Positions 55,064 to 64,000 of a stretch of 64,000 nt of DNA are shown here, in pieces (positions within the stretch are counted from its first letter, which is position 1; each line of letters starts with the position of its first letter). The position numbers and the translations under genes are program-made. The notes under the pieces are model-generated. The model made no database searches. It saw nothing but the letters and a program-made list of their open reading frames with translations, and had not been told where the DNA came from. This stretch comes from Paralithodes platypus (lineage: Eukaryota; Arthropoda; Malacostraca; Decapoda; Lithodidae), in contig CM064480.1 in assembly GCA_032716605.1 (NCBI GenBank), positions 25,348,129-25,412,128 on the forward strand, in the 5' to 3' direction.

Positions 55064-55636
55064 GTGGGGCCACCTCCCGAGGCTGCCAACCGCGGATGGC
55101 TGCCGACCCTCCACAGCCGAAGACAAAATCAACGACCAGTGGAGGAAAACCGGATGCCGGCCGCGGGGAGCAGTTTCGGGAGCCAAACCGTCACAACCAT
55201 CCCCTGCCCCCCTCCTGGGGGCACGGGTCCTTGGAACGGCTTCGGTCGCGCCGGGAATTTCCACACCTCTCACACCACACACACACATCACACAGTTTTT
55301 CCTACACCGAGAAATGACTCTCCGGCTGTCATTTCTCGAAGACTTCTTCTAGCCGGAGACATTGAGAGCAACCCAGGACCCACGTTCACATACATATGTC
55401 CAACTTGCTCAAAACCCATCACTTCGAGTCGCCATACTAAGGGTTCAGTTCTCTGCAATTCATGCGGGAACTGGACCCACTTCACCTGCACAACACTTGC
55501 CTCCAAGAAACACTACACAAACACCTGGACCTGTTCCTCATGCCCCTCCCTCTCCCAGTCAAATCCCTCACCTAAAACCCGTCCACCTCTCCTCCCCAAC
55601 CCACCTAACCTTCCCATATCATCCACCCCCCCCTAA
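55064..55636 (+). pseudogene. LINE-C N-terminal protein: leader, 2A motif, PHD finger
   Basis: About 97 residues of leader precede GDIESNPGP. A C4HC3 PHD-type finger follows (ICPTCSKPI, LCNSCGNWTHFTC, TWTCSSC), then the start of a proline-rich linker. The frame stops in a C-run at 55620-55636. The same frame reappears at 55850 with the endonuclease start, so two compensating indels in the C-rich linker break it. Role as in LINE-B: a PHD domain could bind chromatin and guide integration, but that is inference. Confidence 0.87.
55351..55381 (+). other. 2A-like ribosome-skipping motif in LINE-C
   Basis: Encodes AGDIESNPGP, identical in its core to the motif in LINE-B. It is preceded by a hydrophobic run (RRLLLAGD), which fits the upstream context usual for active 2A sequences. 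Confidence 0.88.
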
Positions 55637-55849
55637 AACCCGTCCACCTCTCCTCCCTAACCCACCTAACCTTCCCATACCATCCACATCCTCAACTCAA
55701 CACACCACACCCCATCCTAATCCATTCCAACCCCCATCCCATCTCCTGCTCCCCAATCCCCACCCCCACCTCACCCATCCCAACCCCCAGTCCCTCCCTC
55801 ACCCCCACCCCCACCATCACCCCCACCCCCACCCCATCCTCGTGCAGCA

Positions 55850-57459
55850 GCACCCAACATACATCGTGCACATAACATTAACATTCTTCAACTGAACATA
55901 GATGGCATCAACACAAAGAAACACGAACTCTCACACTTCATCAAACAACACAACATACACATTGCCATCTTACAAGAAACAAAACTCCGCACAACACAAA
56001 AACACCCACATTTCATAATTTCACCACCATCAGACAAGACCGGGCTGTCGGCGGGGGCGGTGGACTCATCACCCTGGTACACAAAGAAATATCATACATA
56101 GTAACCAGTGTACAAACCAAATCACTCCTCCCCCCAAATGATAACACAACAGAAATACAGTCAATTAAAATACGCACTGGTAACAACTCCAACATAACCA
56201 TCATAAACACATACATCCCTCCCCAAACATCCCCTACAGTACCAAATGAATACAGACCACACTTACAACACATCACAAACACCCCACACACCCCACACAT
56301 CATCCTGGGTGGTGACTTCAACGCCAAGACGTCGGCCTGGTTTGTCGACAACCCCGACACAGACAGAGGGCTGGTACTACAAAACCAAACCGATAACCTC
56401 ATCATCCTTAACGACATCCATCAACATACCCATATTCCTCACCAAGCCCTCTATAACCCATCATCTCCAGACATCACCTTTTGCTCCCCAGAACTCGCCC
56501 CCACAACATCCTGGAGGGTGGTCAGAACCTTAGGCTCTGACCACCTCCCGATCATTATCACCACCAAAACCAGACTCACCCCAGCTAGCCACAAACACAC
56601 ATACACCAATTATAAAAGAGCTAACTGGGAAGCATTCACAAATGAGACAGAACAACACTTAACAACTCTAAACAGTACACCCATCACTAACATCAACAAT
56701 GCTGTACACATACTCAATAAAACTATCCAAAACGCTGACAAGAAACACATTCCAAGAGGTAACAGAAAAAGACACAACCCCAACTTCACACCAGAAATTC
56801 AAAACCTCATCAGACAACGCGACATACTGAAACACTCCCCAGCACCCCACACAAGACATCACACAACAAATTCAAGCACTCAACACCCAAACTAACAACA
56901 AAATACAAGAACAACAAAAACTAAATTGGAATAACTTCCTACAAACACTTGATCACAAAACAAACCCCAAAAAACTATACAAAACACTAAACAGCATCAC
57001 ACTTTCCAACAGCAACACAACACAATCACATGCTGCAATCACAACAACAGACTCTACTCCTTCATGTAAACAACAAGCAAACACTCTCATCAATCACTTC
57101 TCACATGTCAGCCACCTAAAACCTCACAAAGACGACCGACGTGTCATCCGACGTAAGAGACAATTCCCCACAGACCCTGACTATACACCCTTCACCAATC
57201 ACCAGACAAAGCATATCATCAACAATCTCAAGCACTCACCCGCCTGTGGCCTAGACAACATAAGCAACATACACCTCAGACACCTGGGACCACAAGGCAT
57301 ACAAGCACTCACTAACATATCAAACACAGCTATTCACACAACACAATACCAGACATTTGGAAGCATGGTATCATCATCACATTCCCCAAACCCAACAAAG
57401 ACCCCACGCTACCCTCCTCGCACCGCCCCATCACACTCCTTTGCTCCCCCTCCAAAGTC
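55850..57459 (+). pseudogene. LINE-C endonuclease and RT N-terminal part
   Basis: The endonuclease starts at 55850 (NINILQLNIDGINTKKHEL, AILQETKL). It changes frame before 56299 (ILGGDFNAKTSAW) and continues with RTLGSDHLPIII near 56520. A basic Asn/Gln-rich linker and the RT N-terminus (SSHRPITLLCSPSKVMERL) lead into the open RT frame. The catalytic N, E, GDFN and SDH motifs are all visible, but frameshifts (near 56000 and 56860) disrupt the protein. Confidence 0.85.
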
Positions 57460-59010
57460 ATGGAACGCCTAGTATTACAACTAATTACACCTGACCTACC
57501 CCTAGCTCCAACACAACATGGCTTTAGGCCACTGCACTCCACAAACACTCTTCTCACAGACCTTACACAAAGAGCTTTCGACGGCATCAATTCAGCTAGA
57601 CCACCACACAGATCACTATTAGCCACACTCGACATTAGTAAAGCCTTCGATGCCATCCCCCGCCACAACCTAACAAACAAAATCTACAACACAAACATGC
57701 ACAACAACACAAAACGGTGGCTGGCCAACTTCCTAGCAGGCAGATGTGCACACGTATCTTTTGCCGGTCAGTCCTCTAAAATCAGAAACTTTCCAAACGG
57801 AGTCCCACAAGGATCCGTCCTATCGCCCGCACTCTTCAATCTGTACATGCACGATATAACTACACCCAATACGCCCCAAATAAACTTAGCCTCCTATGCA
57901 GATGACATAACACTCACATGCACACACCATGACCCAAAAAGAGCAACAGATCTCCTTCAACCCTATCTCAACACACTACATGGCTGGTGCACTACAAACA
58001 GACTTAATCTAGCCCCAGCCAAATCCACCGCAACCCTGCTCACAAGTTGGACAGGAGAACACGAATACATCCCTCAACTCACCATAAACAACACACCCCT
58101 AACACATACACACACACCCAAAATCCTAGGAGTAACATATGATACTCATATGACATTCAAACAGCACACCACAAACATTAAAAAGAAACTGACACCCAGA
58201 CTTAACGCCCTCAGGTCACTTGCTCACACAAAATTTGGACACAACAAAGAAACTACCACCACAGTATATAAACAATACATAAGATCAGTGATGGAATACG
58301 CAAGCCCAGCCTGGGCTTCTAACCTAGCTGAAACACATCATAAGACCTTACAGACTATTCAAAACAAAGCCCTGAAGATCATTACAGGCTGCACAGCTAC
58401 TGCACCCACAGATCACCTACATCAAGAAACCAAAATCCTCAAAGTCAAAGACCATCTGGACATGAGAGGCACTCAATTCCTGGCAGCAGCCTCCACGAAC
58501 CAAGACCACCCACTAAACTACATGGCAACACACCCACAGACACCAAGAAATATCAAAACAACACCCAGCACACGGTATCACACACAATTATTGTCCTCTC
58601 TCCCTCCCTGCCCACCCCGAACCAACTTCCAGAAGCACATCCATACTCATATCTCTCACCGATCCATCCACTCACTCACAGACAACACGCAGCTGCATGC
58701 ACGACCTCCCGAAATCCATCCTTCCGAATCCTCCCTTCCTCGCGAGGACAGAGTCCACCTGGCCAGGCTGAGATGCGGACACCATCCAGCTCTCCTGAGC
58801 TATCAGAAGAGACTGGATGACTCCGTTGTCGACACCTGCCCGGGATGTAACACAGCACCCCATACCATTAAACACATCATAGAAGACTGCATTTCACACA
58901 ACCACTTACGCCAACAACACAATCTACACTCAATGAGAGCTCTGTGGGAAAGCCCGATCGTGGCCATGGCCTTTCTCAGGGACTCGGGGCTGTTCGGCCA
59001 GGCAGCTTAG
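57460..59010 (+). CDS. LINE-C reverse transcriptase and C-terminal domain
   Basis: An open 516-codon frame that continues in phase from the RT N-terminus upstream, so the ATG at 57460 is internal. LDISKAFD is at 57-64, GVPQGSVLSP at 114-123 and the active-site YADD at 146-149. A long C-terminal region follows (MEYASPAWASNL, QNKALKIITGCTA), ending in the zinc-like CPGCNTAPHTIKHIIEDC and GLFGQAA. The stop is 20 bp before the (AAC)n tail. The enzyme would perform target-primed reverse transcription. It is highly similar to LINE-B, which carries frameshifts here. Confidence 0.92.
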   Translation: MERLVLQLITPDLPLAPTQHGFRPLHSTNTLLTDLTQRAFDGINSARPPHRSLLATLDISKAFDAIPRHNLTNKIYNTNMHNNTKRWLANFLAGRCAHVSFAGQSSKIRNFPNGVPQGSVLSPALFNLYMHDITTPNTPQINLASYADDITLTCTHHDPKRATDLLQPYLNTLHGWCTTNRLNLAPAKSTATLLTSWTGEHEYIPQLTINNTPLTHTHTPKILGVTYDTHMTFKQHTTNIKKKLTPRLNALRSLAHTKFGHNKETTTTVYKQYIRSVMEYASPAWASNLAETHHKTLQTIQNKALKIITGCTATAPTDHLHQETKILKVKDHLDMRGTQFLAAASTNQDHPLNYMATHPQTPRNIKTTPSTRYHTQLLSSLPPCPPRTNFQKHIHTHISHRSIHSLTDNTQLHARPPEIHPSESSLPREDRVHLARLRCGHHPALLSYQKRLDDSVVDTCPGCNTAPHTIKHIIEDCISHNHLRQQHNLHSMRALWESPIVAMAFLRDSGLFGQAA

Positions 59011-60300
59011 GGAACAACAACAACAACAACAACCCTCTGTTTATGAGACAGATGTGGGTGTTCGTAATACCAAACCCGAAGGTGCCTTGACTAGCTGGTT
59101 TAATCGGTTGGGTTGTTAATTGCATGGTTTGCTGGATGTGGTGGAGACTGGGTTGCTAACTCTGCCACATTTATCTGGAAGTATGGCAATAGAAGTTAGT
59201 CACTGGCGAGGCGGCTAGCCTCGCACTGACGATCATTTGGTACAGGGTTGTGAATGGGTTGTGAGGGAATAGATGGCATGCAAAGGGTTAGTAAAGTTCT
59301 AATGTTGTTCCGTCCTCCTAAGAGAAGGTAGGCTGGATAGGAGTATATATAAAAGGTTGGAGAATGTTAGCAACGGAAAAATCAAGGATATTCGGAGGTA
59401 TGGTGGAGAGGCTAGGTCGGAAAGGAGTCGAGGAGCATGGGGGGTTAATGAGAGGGAGAGGGTTCAGGGGGCTACGTGGAAGTTTGACCCTAAGGTCTCC
59501 GGGCGTAGGGGTGGCATTAGACTGCAGTTGATATTGGAGTTTGGGGGTTAATGACAGGGAAAGTATGTTAGCCAAACGCTACCGGGGGATGAGCAATATG
59601 TGGTGGTATATGAGTCTGGAAAGGATAGAATCATGTGGACTGTGGGGCTGTGGGGAAGAGGAGGTTAACTGTAGGTGTGTGCTTGACTGTGGATCAAAGT
59701 AGGGAAAAACATGGTGTATTATTACTCGTCAATAAGATGGTTATGGTTATGGTTAATCTGACACTATTTCTTGCTGATCTAGTTGTTCCTGGGAACTGCG
59801 TTTTCTATGATATATACACCAAAGAAAACGACAGTTCGTAGGGTTAACTTCGGTATTGTTTCATGGTGAAAATGCGTCGAGACTGGTAACAGAGGGTTGT
59901 ATAATAATAATAATAATAATAATAATACTTTATTTCAGACTCACACAGTACAGAGGGGACCATACTGGGGTCCATATATACCTTACAGTAACATAAATAT
60001 ATATAAATATATATAAGCTACTGTACATAGGCTACATAAAATAAAAAGAAATTAAATAATACCCAGCTTGCTATCATGTAGTTCACAGCACTGCCTCAAC
60101 CAAAACAGTGGTCATCAAACTACTGTGTTACCAAAACCACTGTCCTAATTGTGTACAGTACCATGCCTCACATCATTTAGCTTCCGGTACAGTATGTTGC
60201 TACAGTACAGTATAGGAATATCGGTACTGTACTGCACTATGAGGTTCAGTACCGGTATGCTAATTCTGTAGAGTAGCAGACCTGAAATCATTACTTAAGG

Positions 60301-63180
60301 TTAAATATAGAGCAACTTCCTCCAGTGTGCCTGGATCCTGGAGGTGTACACTATGCTTGGAGTTTGTAGCATTTTAATGATCCTGTTCTCAGAAGTGTTA
60401 AGGCGCTGAATGAATTTATATGTTAGCTTTCTAATGAGTGATTTGTAACAGTGTAAGTTCATATAGGCACATAGCGTACTTGTACTCTCATATTTTGAGA
60501 GCCCCAGAAACATTTTCATGATATTGTGATATGAGATACTTAGTCTATTCACTGTCATTTTCTTATATTTCCACCATAGTTGTGCTGTATACATTGGTGA
60601 GCAGTAGGAGTTGAACAATGTTATTTTTGTATCCCATGTGCACATATGAAATTTTCTTAATATTGAATTTCCCTGCATGTAAAGTTGCCTTCGCTGACGA
60701 CCCATATCCTCATCATCTGAGCGATCACATGAAATATAGTGTCCTAGATACTTTACTTTACTTACTTCTTCTATAATTTCTTCATACAAATGGAATTTAG
60801 GTAGCTTTGATTTCAATAGAAGGTTAGATTTAAATATTATGATATTGCTCTTTATAGGATTAAATTTGACTGAATGTTCGATTCCAAATTTTTCACATAC
60901 TCTTAATAATTTATCCAGTCCTGCTCCAGAGGGCACGATTAAGGCTAGGTCATCAGCATACATGAGATGATTTACAATGGTGCTGCCAATACAGCACCCA
61001 GTGCGAGTCTTGTTCAGCTCCAGACTAAGATCATCCATGTAGACGTTGAAAAGATACGGAGACAATATCCCCCCCTGCCTAACACCATTGGTTACGGCGA
61101 AAGAGCCTGACAGGATGTTGCCCCATCTTACACACATTTTTTGATTAGCATACCAGAAAATAAGTATCCTAACAATATAGCTAGGCACTCCCCTGTTAAC
61201 TAATTTTTCAAATAAGGTTTTGTGACACACCCTATCAAAAGCCTTACTTGCATCAAGAAAACAAGAGAAAATTGAGCTATTTAGTTTGTTGTATGTATCA
61301 ATCACTTCTTTCAGCACATATATGCATTGGTCTGTGCCGTGATTTTTCTTAAAGCCAAACTGATTGCTGCTGGTGACAATATATGCAGACATTCTTTCTA
61401 GCATTATCATTTCAACTACCTTACTCACCACACTAGCAAGTGCTACTGGGCGGTAGTTGTCTTTTGCTGTAATTTTACCTGATTTATCTTTAATGACAGG
61501 AACAAGTATTACGGATATCATAGACTCCGGCAGGACACCATGCGTAAATAGACTGGTGATGCAAGAACTAAGTTTATCTATTAACAACTTATCTGCATAT
61601 TTAAGATGTTCTGCATATATACCATCCAGCCCACAAGCTTTATTTAGGTTAAGTTTTCTTATGGCATTCTCAAGATCACTTTCAGTCACTTTAATGTCTT
61701 CATAATTACTATCTTTCACATATTGAATTGCACCATTAGTAGACCTTTGGTTTACACTGTTAAGTAGTTCCTTAAAATGAGTTTTCCATAAGTCAGCAAT
61801 GTTCTCTTCACCCGTAACCCCCTCAACACTGACAGGTAATGGTGTGTTACAATTTTGCATGGATCTGATGTCCTTCCAAAAACAGTTAGTATCCTTTTCT
61901 GCCAGACTCTTTGCAAGGGCTTCCTTCCTTAATTGGTTTTCATTTTGCTTAATAAATCTAATGGCATATTTGGTCCTAGCCTTTGCTCTTTTGTGAAGTT
62001 CAAATATAGGCCCCTGTCTAGGCTGACCTATTTCAAGCCAATGAGACCTAGCATCTCTGGAGGCCTGATACAGGTCAGCCACATAGTCTTGCCAACCTGG
62101 CTTATTGAATGAGGACTTATATTTACGGCTATTAAAAATACTTTCCCCCGCTTTTGATAAAGAATCTATTATACTATTGTAAAATTTAATAATGTCCTTT
62201 CTGTGTTGTGCATCACTACATTTTGGATCCCTGCATTGTGCTACACCATTACCATCATATTGCACCCTATTTAATAAGTCTTTGGTTTTATCACAGTACA
62301 TTTGGCACTCTTCATTTGAGATTACATTCCATGGAACTTTTGCCTTGATGCTATTGCTAGTTTCTGTTATTTCGGGTGCTTTATTAATTTGGATTGTTAA
62401 TTCTATAGGTATGTGGTCGTCATCCGTAATGTCGTATCTTATGGCCATTTCTGAGATAGAGTCATGAAAGTCAGAGCTAGAGATTGCATGATCAAGCCAC
62501 GACCTGGTCTCCCATGCTTCACTAACATATGTATAACTATTTTCTGGAAGCAGGTTTTTGGAGGACAAAATTAAACCTTGCTCCTCACAAAACCTTAACA
62601 TATGTTTAGCAAACATGGAACCACCCAACTCGTGAGGGGTAGCATTCCAATCACCTACCACTGAGTAACACGTTATCTCTAATTCAGAAATTAGGCCACC
62701 AAGCTCCCCTAACTTTTCCAAATAAAGTTCTTCATTTTATGCACACTGATACGGTAAGTAAACACAAAATATTGCAAATTTTCTGTGTCCCACTTCCAGC
62801 TGTATTCCTGCACACCAGCTTAAATTTGTCTCAATGGTTTTAATTACACTATCTAGGCACGATCTCCACATTATTGCAACTCCCCCTGGGGGGTGACCTG
62901 CCACAATACCATCACGTGTGTCCGTAGTGGAGACCCCGTACCCATGGAAATCTTTATCTAATATGTTCAAATTACCTAAGTCCTGTTTTGTGTACCAGGT
63001 TTCCTGAAGGCAGACTATGTCACTGGTCCTTAATGTAGATACGATGTCAGGTCGCAACAGGAGATTCCTCTTTGTTTTGGGGAGTCCTCTGCAATTGTAT
63101 GAAGTTACTTTTATACTTGCTGCTGTTGTTGGTATCCCCTCCATTACTGCGAGTTGGATAGTGGTGTGCGATGCCTCCAA
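60301..63180 (-). CDS. LINE-D ORF2: endonuclease and reverse transcriptase, one nonsense codon
   Basis: The endonuclease starts with VTSYNCRGLPKTKRN and IVCLQETWY, continues with VVGDWNATPHELG and ends with DDDHIPIEL. RT has NACGLDGIYAEHLKY, DNYRPVALASVVSKVVEM, FLDASKAFDRV, VTNGVRQGGILSPYLF and the active site LMYADDLALI. The C-terminal part (FNSYCSPMYTAQLWWKY) is of the CR1-like type. Endonuclease and RT are in the same frame, split only by a TAA at 62737-62739, so this copy is one point change from a continuous ORF2. It would nick DNA and copy the element RNA. Confidence 0.92.
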
Positions 63181-64000
63181 GTCCCAGAAGCCTCTGCACT
63201 GTCCTCATTGGGATATTGTCTTGGTTCTCTGTACCAGTTGACATATGCATCTTCTGGCCACAGGTCAGGATTCATGAAAACATCTGGATCTGGACATTCG
63301 CTAGTTATACAAAAGGAGGCACAGGTAGTGGACCTGGAGAGGGTGGTCAGCTGTCTTACCTCTATATTTATATGTAGATTATCAGCCAAGTATGTCTTGA
63401 GATTCTCAGCAGTAACACTAGGGTTGAATCCTGTGGCAAACACCCTAGCTAGTCGGGGCCTTTTGATGGTATTGAGGCCAGTATCCTTGACCCTACCTTT
63501 AATTCCTGGCTGGTTTCTCGGTCTAGGGTGAACCTGCTCGCCTTCCCTAGAGTAGCGAGGCTTGCCATTCACCCATTTGACCATAGTCCATGGGTTTTCC
63601 CTTGCATTGGCTCCTTCATTTGGTTCAGTTTGTGTAGGTAAATTTGAGGATGGTGTAGCTGGCACTGTATTATCTTCTCTCGTTGCCGACGATAAAGATT
63701 GCTGTTGTGTTCGGTGTTGTTGCTGTTGTGGTCGCTGCTGCTGCCACACCTGGTGTTGCCTTTGATATGAGTGCTGCTGCTGGGTTAGTTTGGATTGTTG
63801 TAGTTGTTGCTGGTGTTGTTGTTTTTGTTGATGCTGTTGCTGCTGCTGCACCTGCTGTTGTTGCTGCTGCACCTGCTGCTGTTGTTGCTGCTGCACCTGC
63901 TGCTGTTGTTGCTGCTGCACCTGCTGTTGTTGCTGCTGCATCTGCTGTTGTTGCTGCTGCACCTGCTGTTGTTGCTGTTGCACCTGCTGGTGCTGCTGCT
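63144..64000 (-). CDS. LINE-D ORF1 with polyglutamine N-terminus (partial)
   Basis: The frame is open from the window edge to a TGA at 63144. The N-terminal ~100 residues are runs of five to seven Gln separated by Val or Met, then mixed Gln/His. After a linker comes a folded part (RLARVFATGFNPSVTAENL, CASFCITSECPDPDVF, PDLWPEDAYVNWYRE) resembling the RRM-like ORF1 domain of insect and crustacean Jockey/CR1 elements. ORF1 proteins bind element RNA. It overlaps ORF2 by 37 bp in another frame. The true N-terminus is outside the window. Confidence 0.85.
   Translation of the reverse strand, partial: QQHQQVQQQQQQVQQQQQQMQQQQQQVQQQQQQQVQQQQQQQVQQQQQQVQQQQQHQQKQQHQQQLQQSKLTQQQHSYQRQHQVWQQQRPQQQQHRTQQQSLSSATREDNTVPATPSSNLPTQTEPNEGANARENPWTMVKWVNGKPRYSREGEQVHPRPRNQPGIKGRVKDTGLNTIKRPRLARVFATGFNPSVTAENLKTYLADNLHINIEVRQLTTLSRSTTCASFCITSECPDPDVFMNPDLWPEDAYVNWYREPRQYPNEDSAEASGTWRHRTPLSNSQ
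63690..64000 (-). repeat. CAG/CAA repeat encoding the Gln tract
   Basis: On the plus strand it reads as tgctgttgctgctgc-type repeats with a regular cacctg spacer, giving (Q)5-7V units on the minus strand. It continues past the window end. Confidence 0.92.

Larger units (their letters stand above)
55031..59030 (+). mobile_element. LINE-C: 2A/PHD-containing non-LTR retrotransposon, 4.0 kb
   Basis: An 11-bp TSD aaccctctgtt (55020-55030, 59031-59041) flanks the element; copy B shows the near-empty site (aaccctctgtgtatgag). It ends in (AAC)n. The order is leader, 2A-like motif, PHD finger, proline-rich linker, endonuclease, RT and C-terminal zinc motif. It extends about 95 bp further 5' than LINE-B and may be full length. 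The RT half is one open frame. The N-terminal half has indels in C-rich tracts. Confidence 0.93.
46500..59901 (-). mobile_element. giant-LTR family, copy C (multiply interrupted)
   Basis: Starts TGTTATGCCCTG at 46500, with AATAAA on the minus strand at 46641-46646 and the same 141-bp spacing as copy B. The body resumes at 53274 (gtggatctggatggagccta) and follows copy B up to 59901. It is interrupted by the 46679-53273 element, a SINE, LINE-C and finally LINE-D, which hides the right end. 53274-54542 and 54792-55019 are copy-C sequence without genes; short plus-strand ORFs there are not conserved. Confidence 0.8.
59902..64000 (-). mobile_element. LINE-D: CR1-like non-LTR retrotransposon, runs off the window
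   Basis: The 3' end is at the left: (TTA)n on its own strand (59902-59926), preceded by AATAAA at 59929-59934. ORF2 (60301-63180) overlaps the end of ORF1 (63144 onward). The 5' end lies beyond 64000. It is inserted in giant-LTR copy C. 59935-60300 is its 3' UTR. Confidence 0.92.

Noticed and set aside
1..64000. any host protein-coding gene
   Set aside because: Every long frame resolves to a retroelement protein or its shadow. No exon-intron structure with non-transposon homology was recognisable by eye.

Overview
This 64-kb window is eukaryotic, repeat-saturated DNA. I find no host gene. Nearly every base belongs to a transposable element or its debris, many nested inside one another and placed by their target-site duplications (TSDs). 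The mix of DIRS-type tyrosine-recombinase retrotransposons, Ty3/Gypsy, several non-LTR retrotransposons of the Jockey/CR1/I kind, a tRNA-derived SINE and a TTAA-flanked MITE, with much microsatellite DNA, suggests an arthropod. A decapod crustacean is my best guess; this is inference. There is one scaffold gap of 100 N (21228-21327).

Layout. 1-1103: (CCA)n, tandem repeats and a palindrome cluster. 1109-6813: a Ty3/Gypsy element (minus) with 111-bp LTRs and a 5-bp TSD. 6819-9614: 5' part of a DIRS element (DIRS-1, minus). 9688-21165: copy A of a long non-coding repeat that looks like a giant solo LTR. It is split by a non-LTR element (LINE-A), which itself holds a second one (LINE-B) and a piggyBac-like MITE. 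After the gap, 21560-24560 is a decayed CR1-like LINE. 24660-30931 is DIRS-2 (plus) with ORF1, RT/RNase H, tyrosine recombinase, internal complementary region and right terminal repeat. 30932-32693 holds LINE debris with a tRNA-like palindrome. 32694-46423 is DIRS-3 (minus), an internally deleted element whose 5' region has grown into an array of three 1.946-kb tandem units. Giant-LTR copy B (42850-46200) sits inside its left terminal repeat. Copy C starts at 46500. It is interrupted by a TGTAAC...GTTACA element (46679-53273, carrying LINE-F and LINE-G), a SINE (54543-54785), a 4.0-kb LINE (LINE-C, 55031-59030) and LINE-D (from 59902 past the window end).

Most notable. (1) LINE-B and LINE-C, two copies of one family, encode a 2A-like ribosome-skipping motif (GDIESNPGP) directly before a PHD-type zinc finger, upstream of endonuclease and RT. 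(2) DIRS-3 keeps both ends and an internal complementary region matching both, while its coding part is collapsed and its 5' leader is a monomer array. (3) The three ~3.35-kb LTR-like copies all lie in or beside DIRS termini. Most coding regions carry frameshifts or stops. Several are single-base changes in homopolymers, so true decay and sequencing error cannot be fully separated here.
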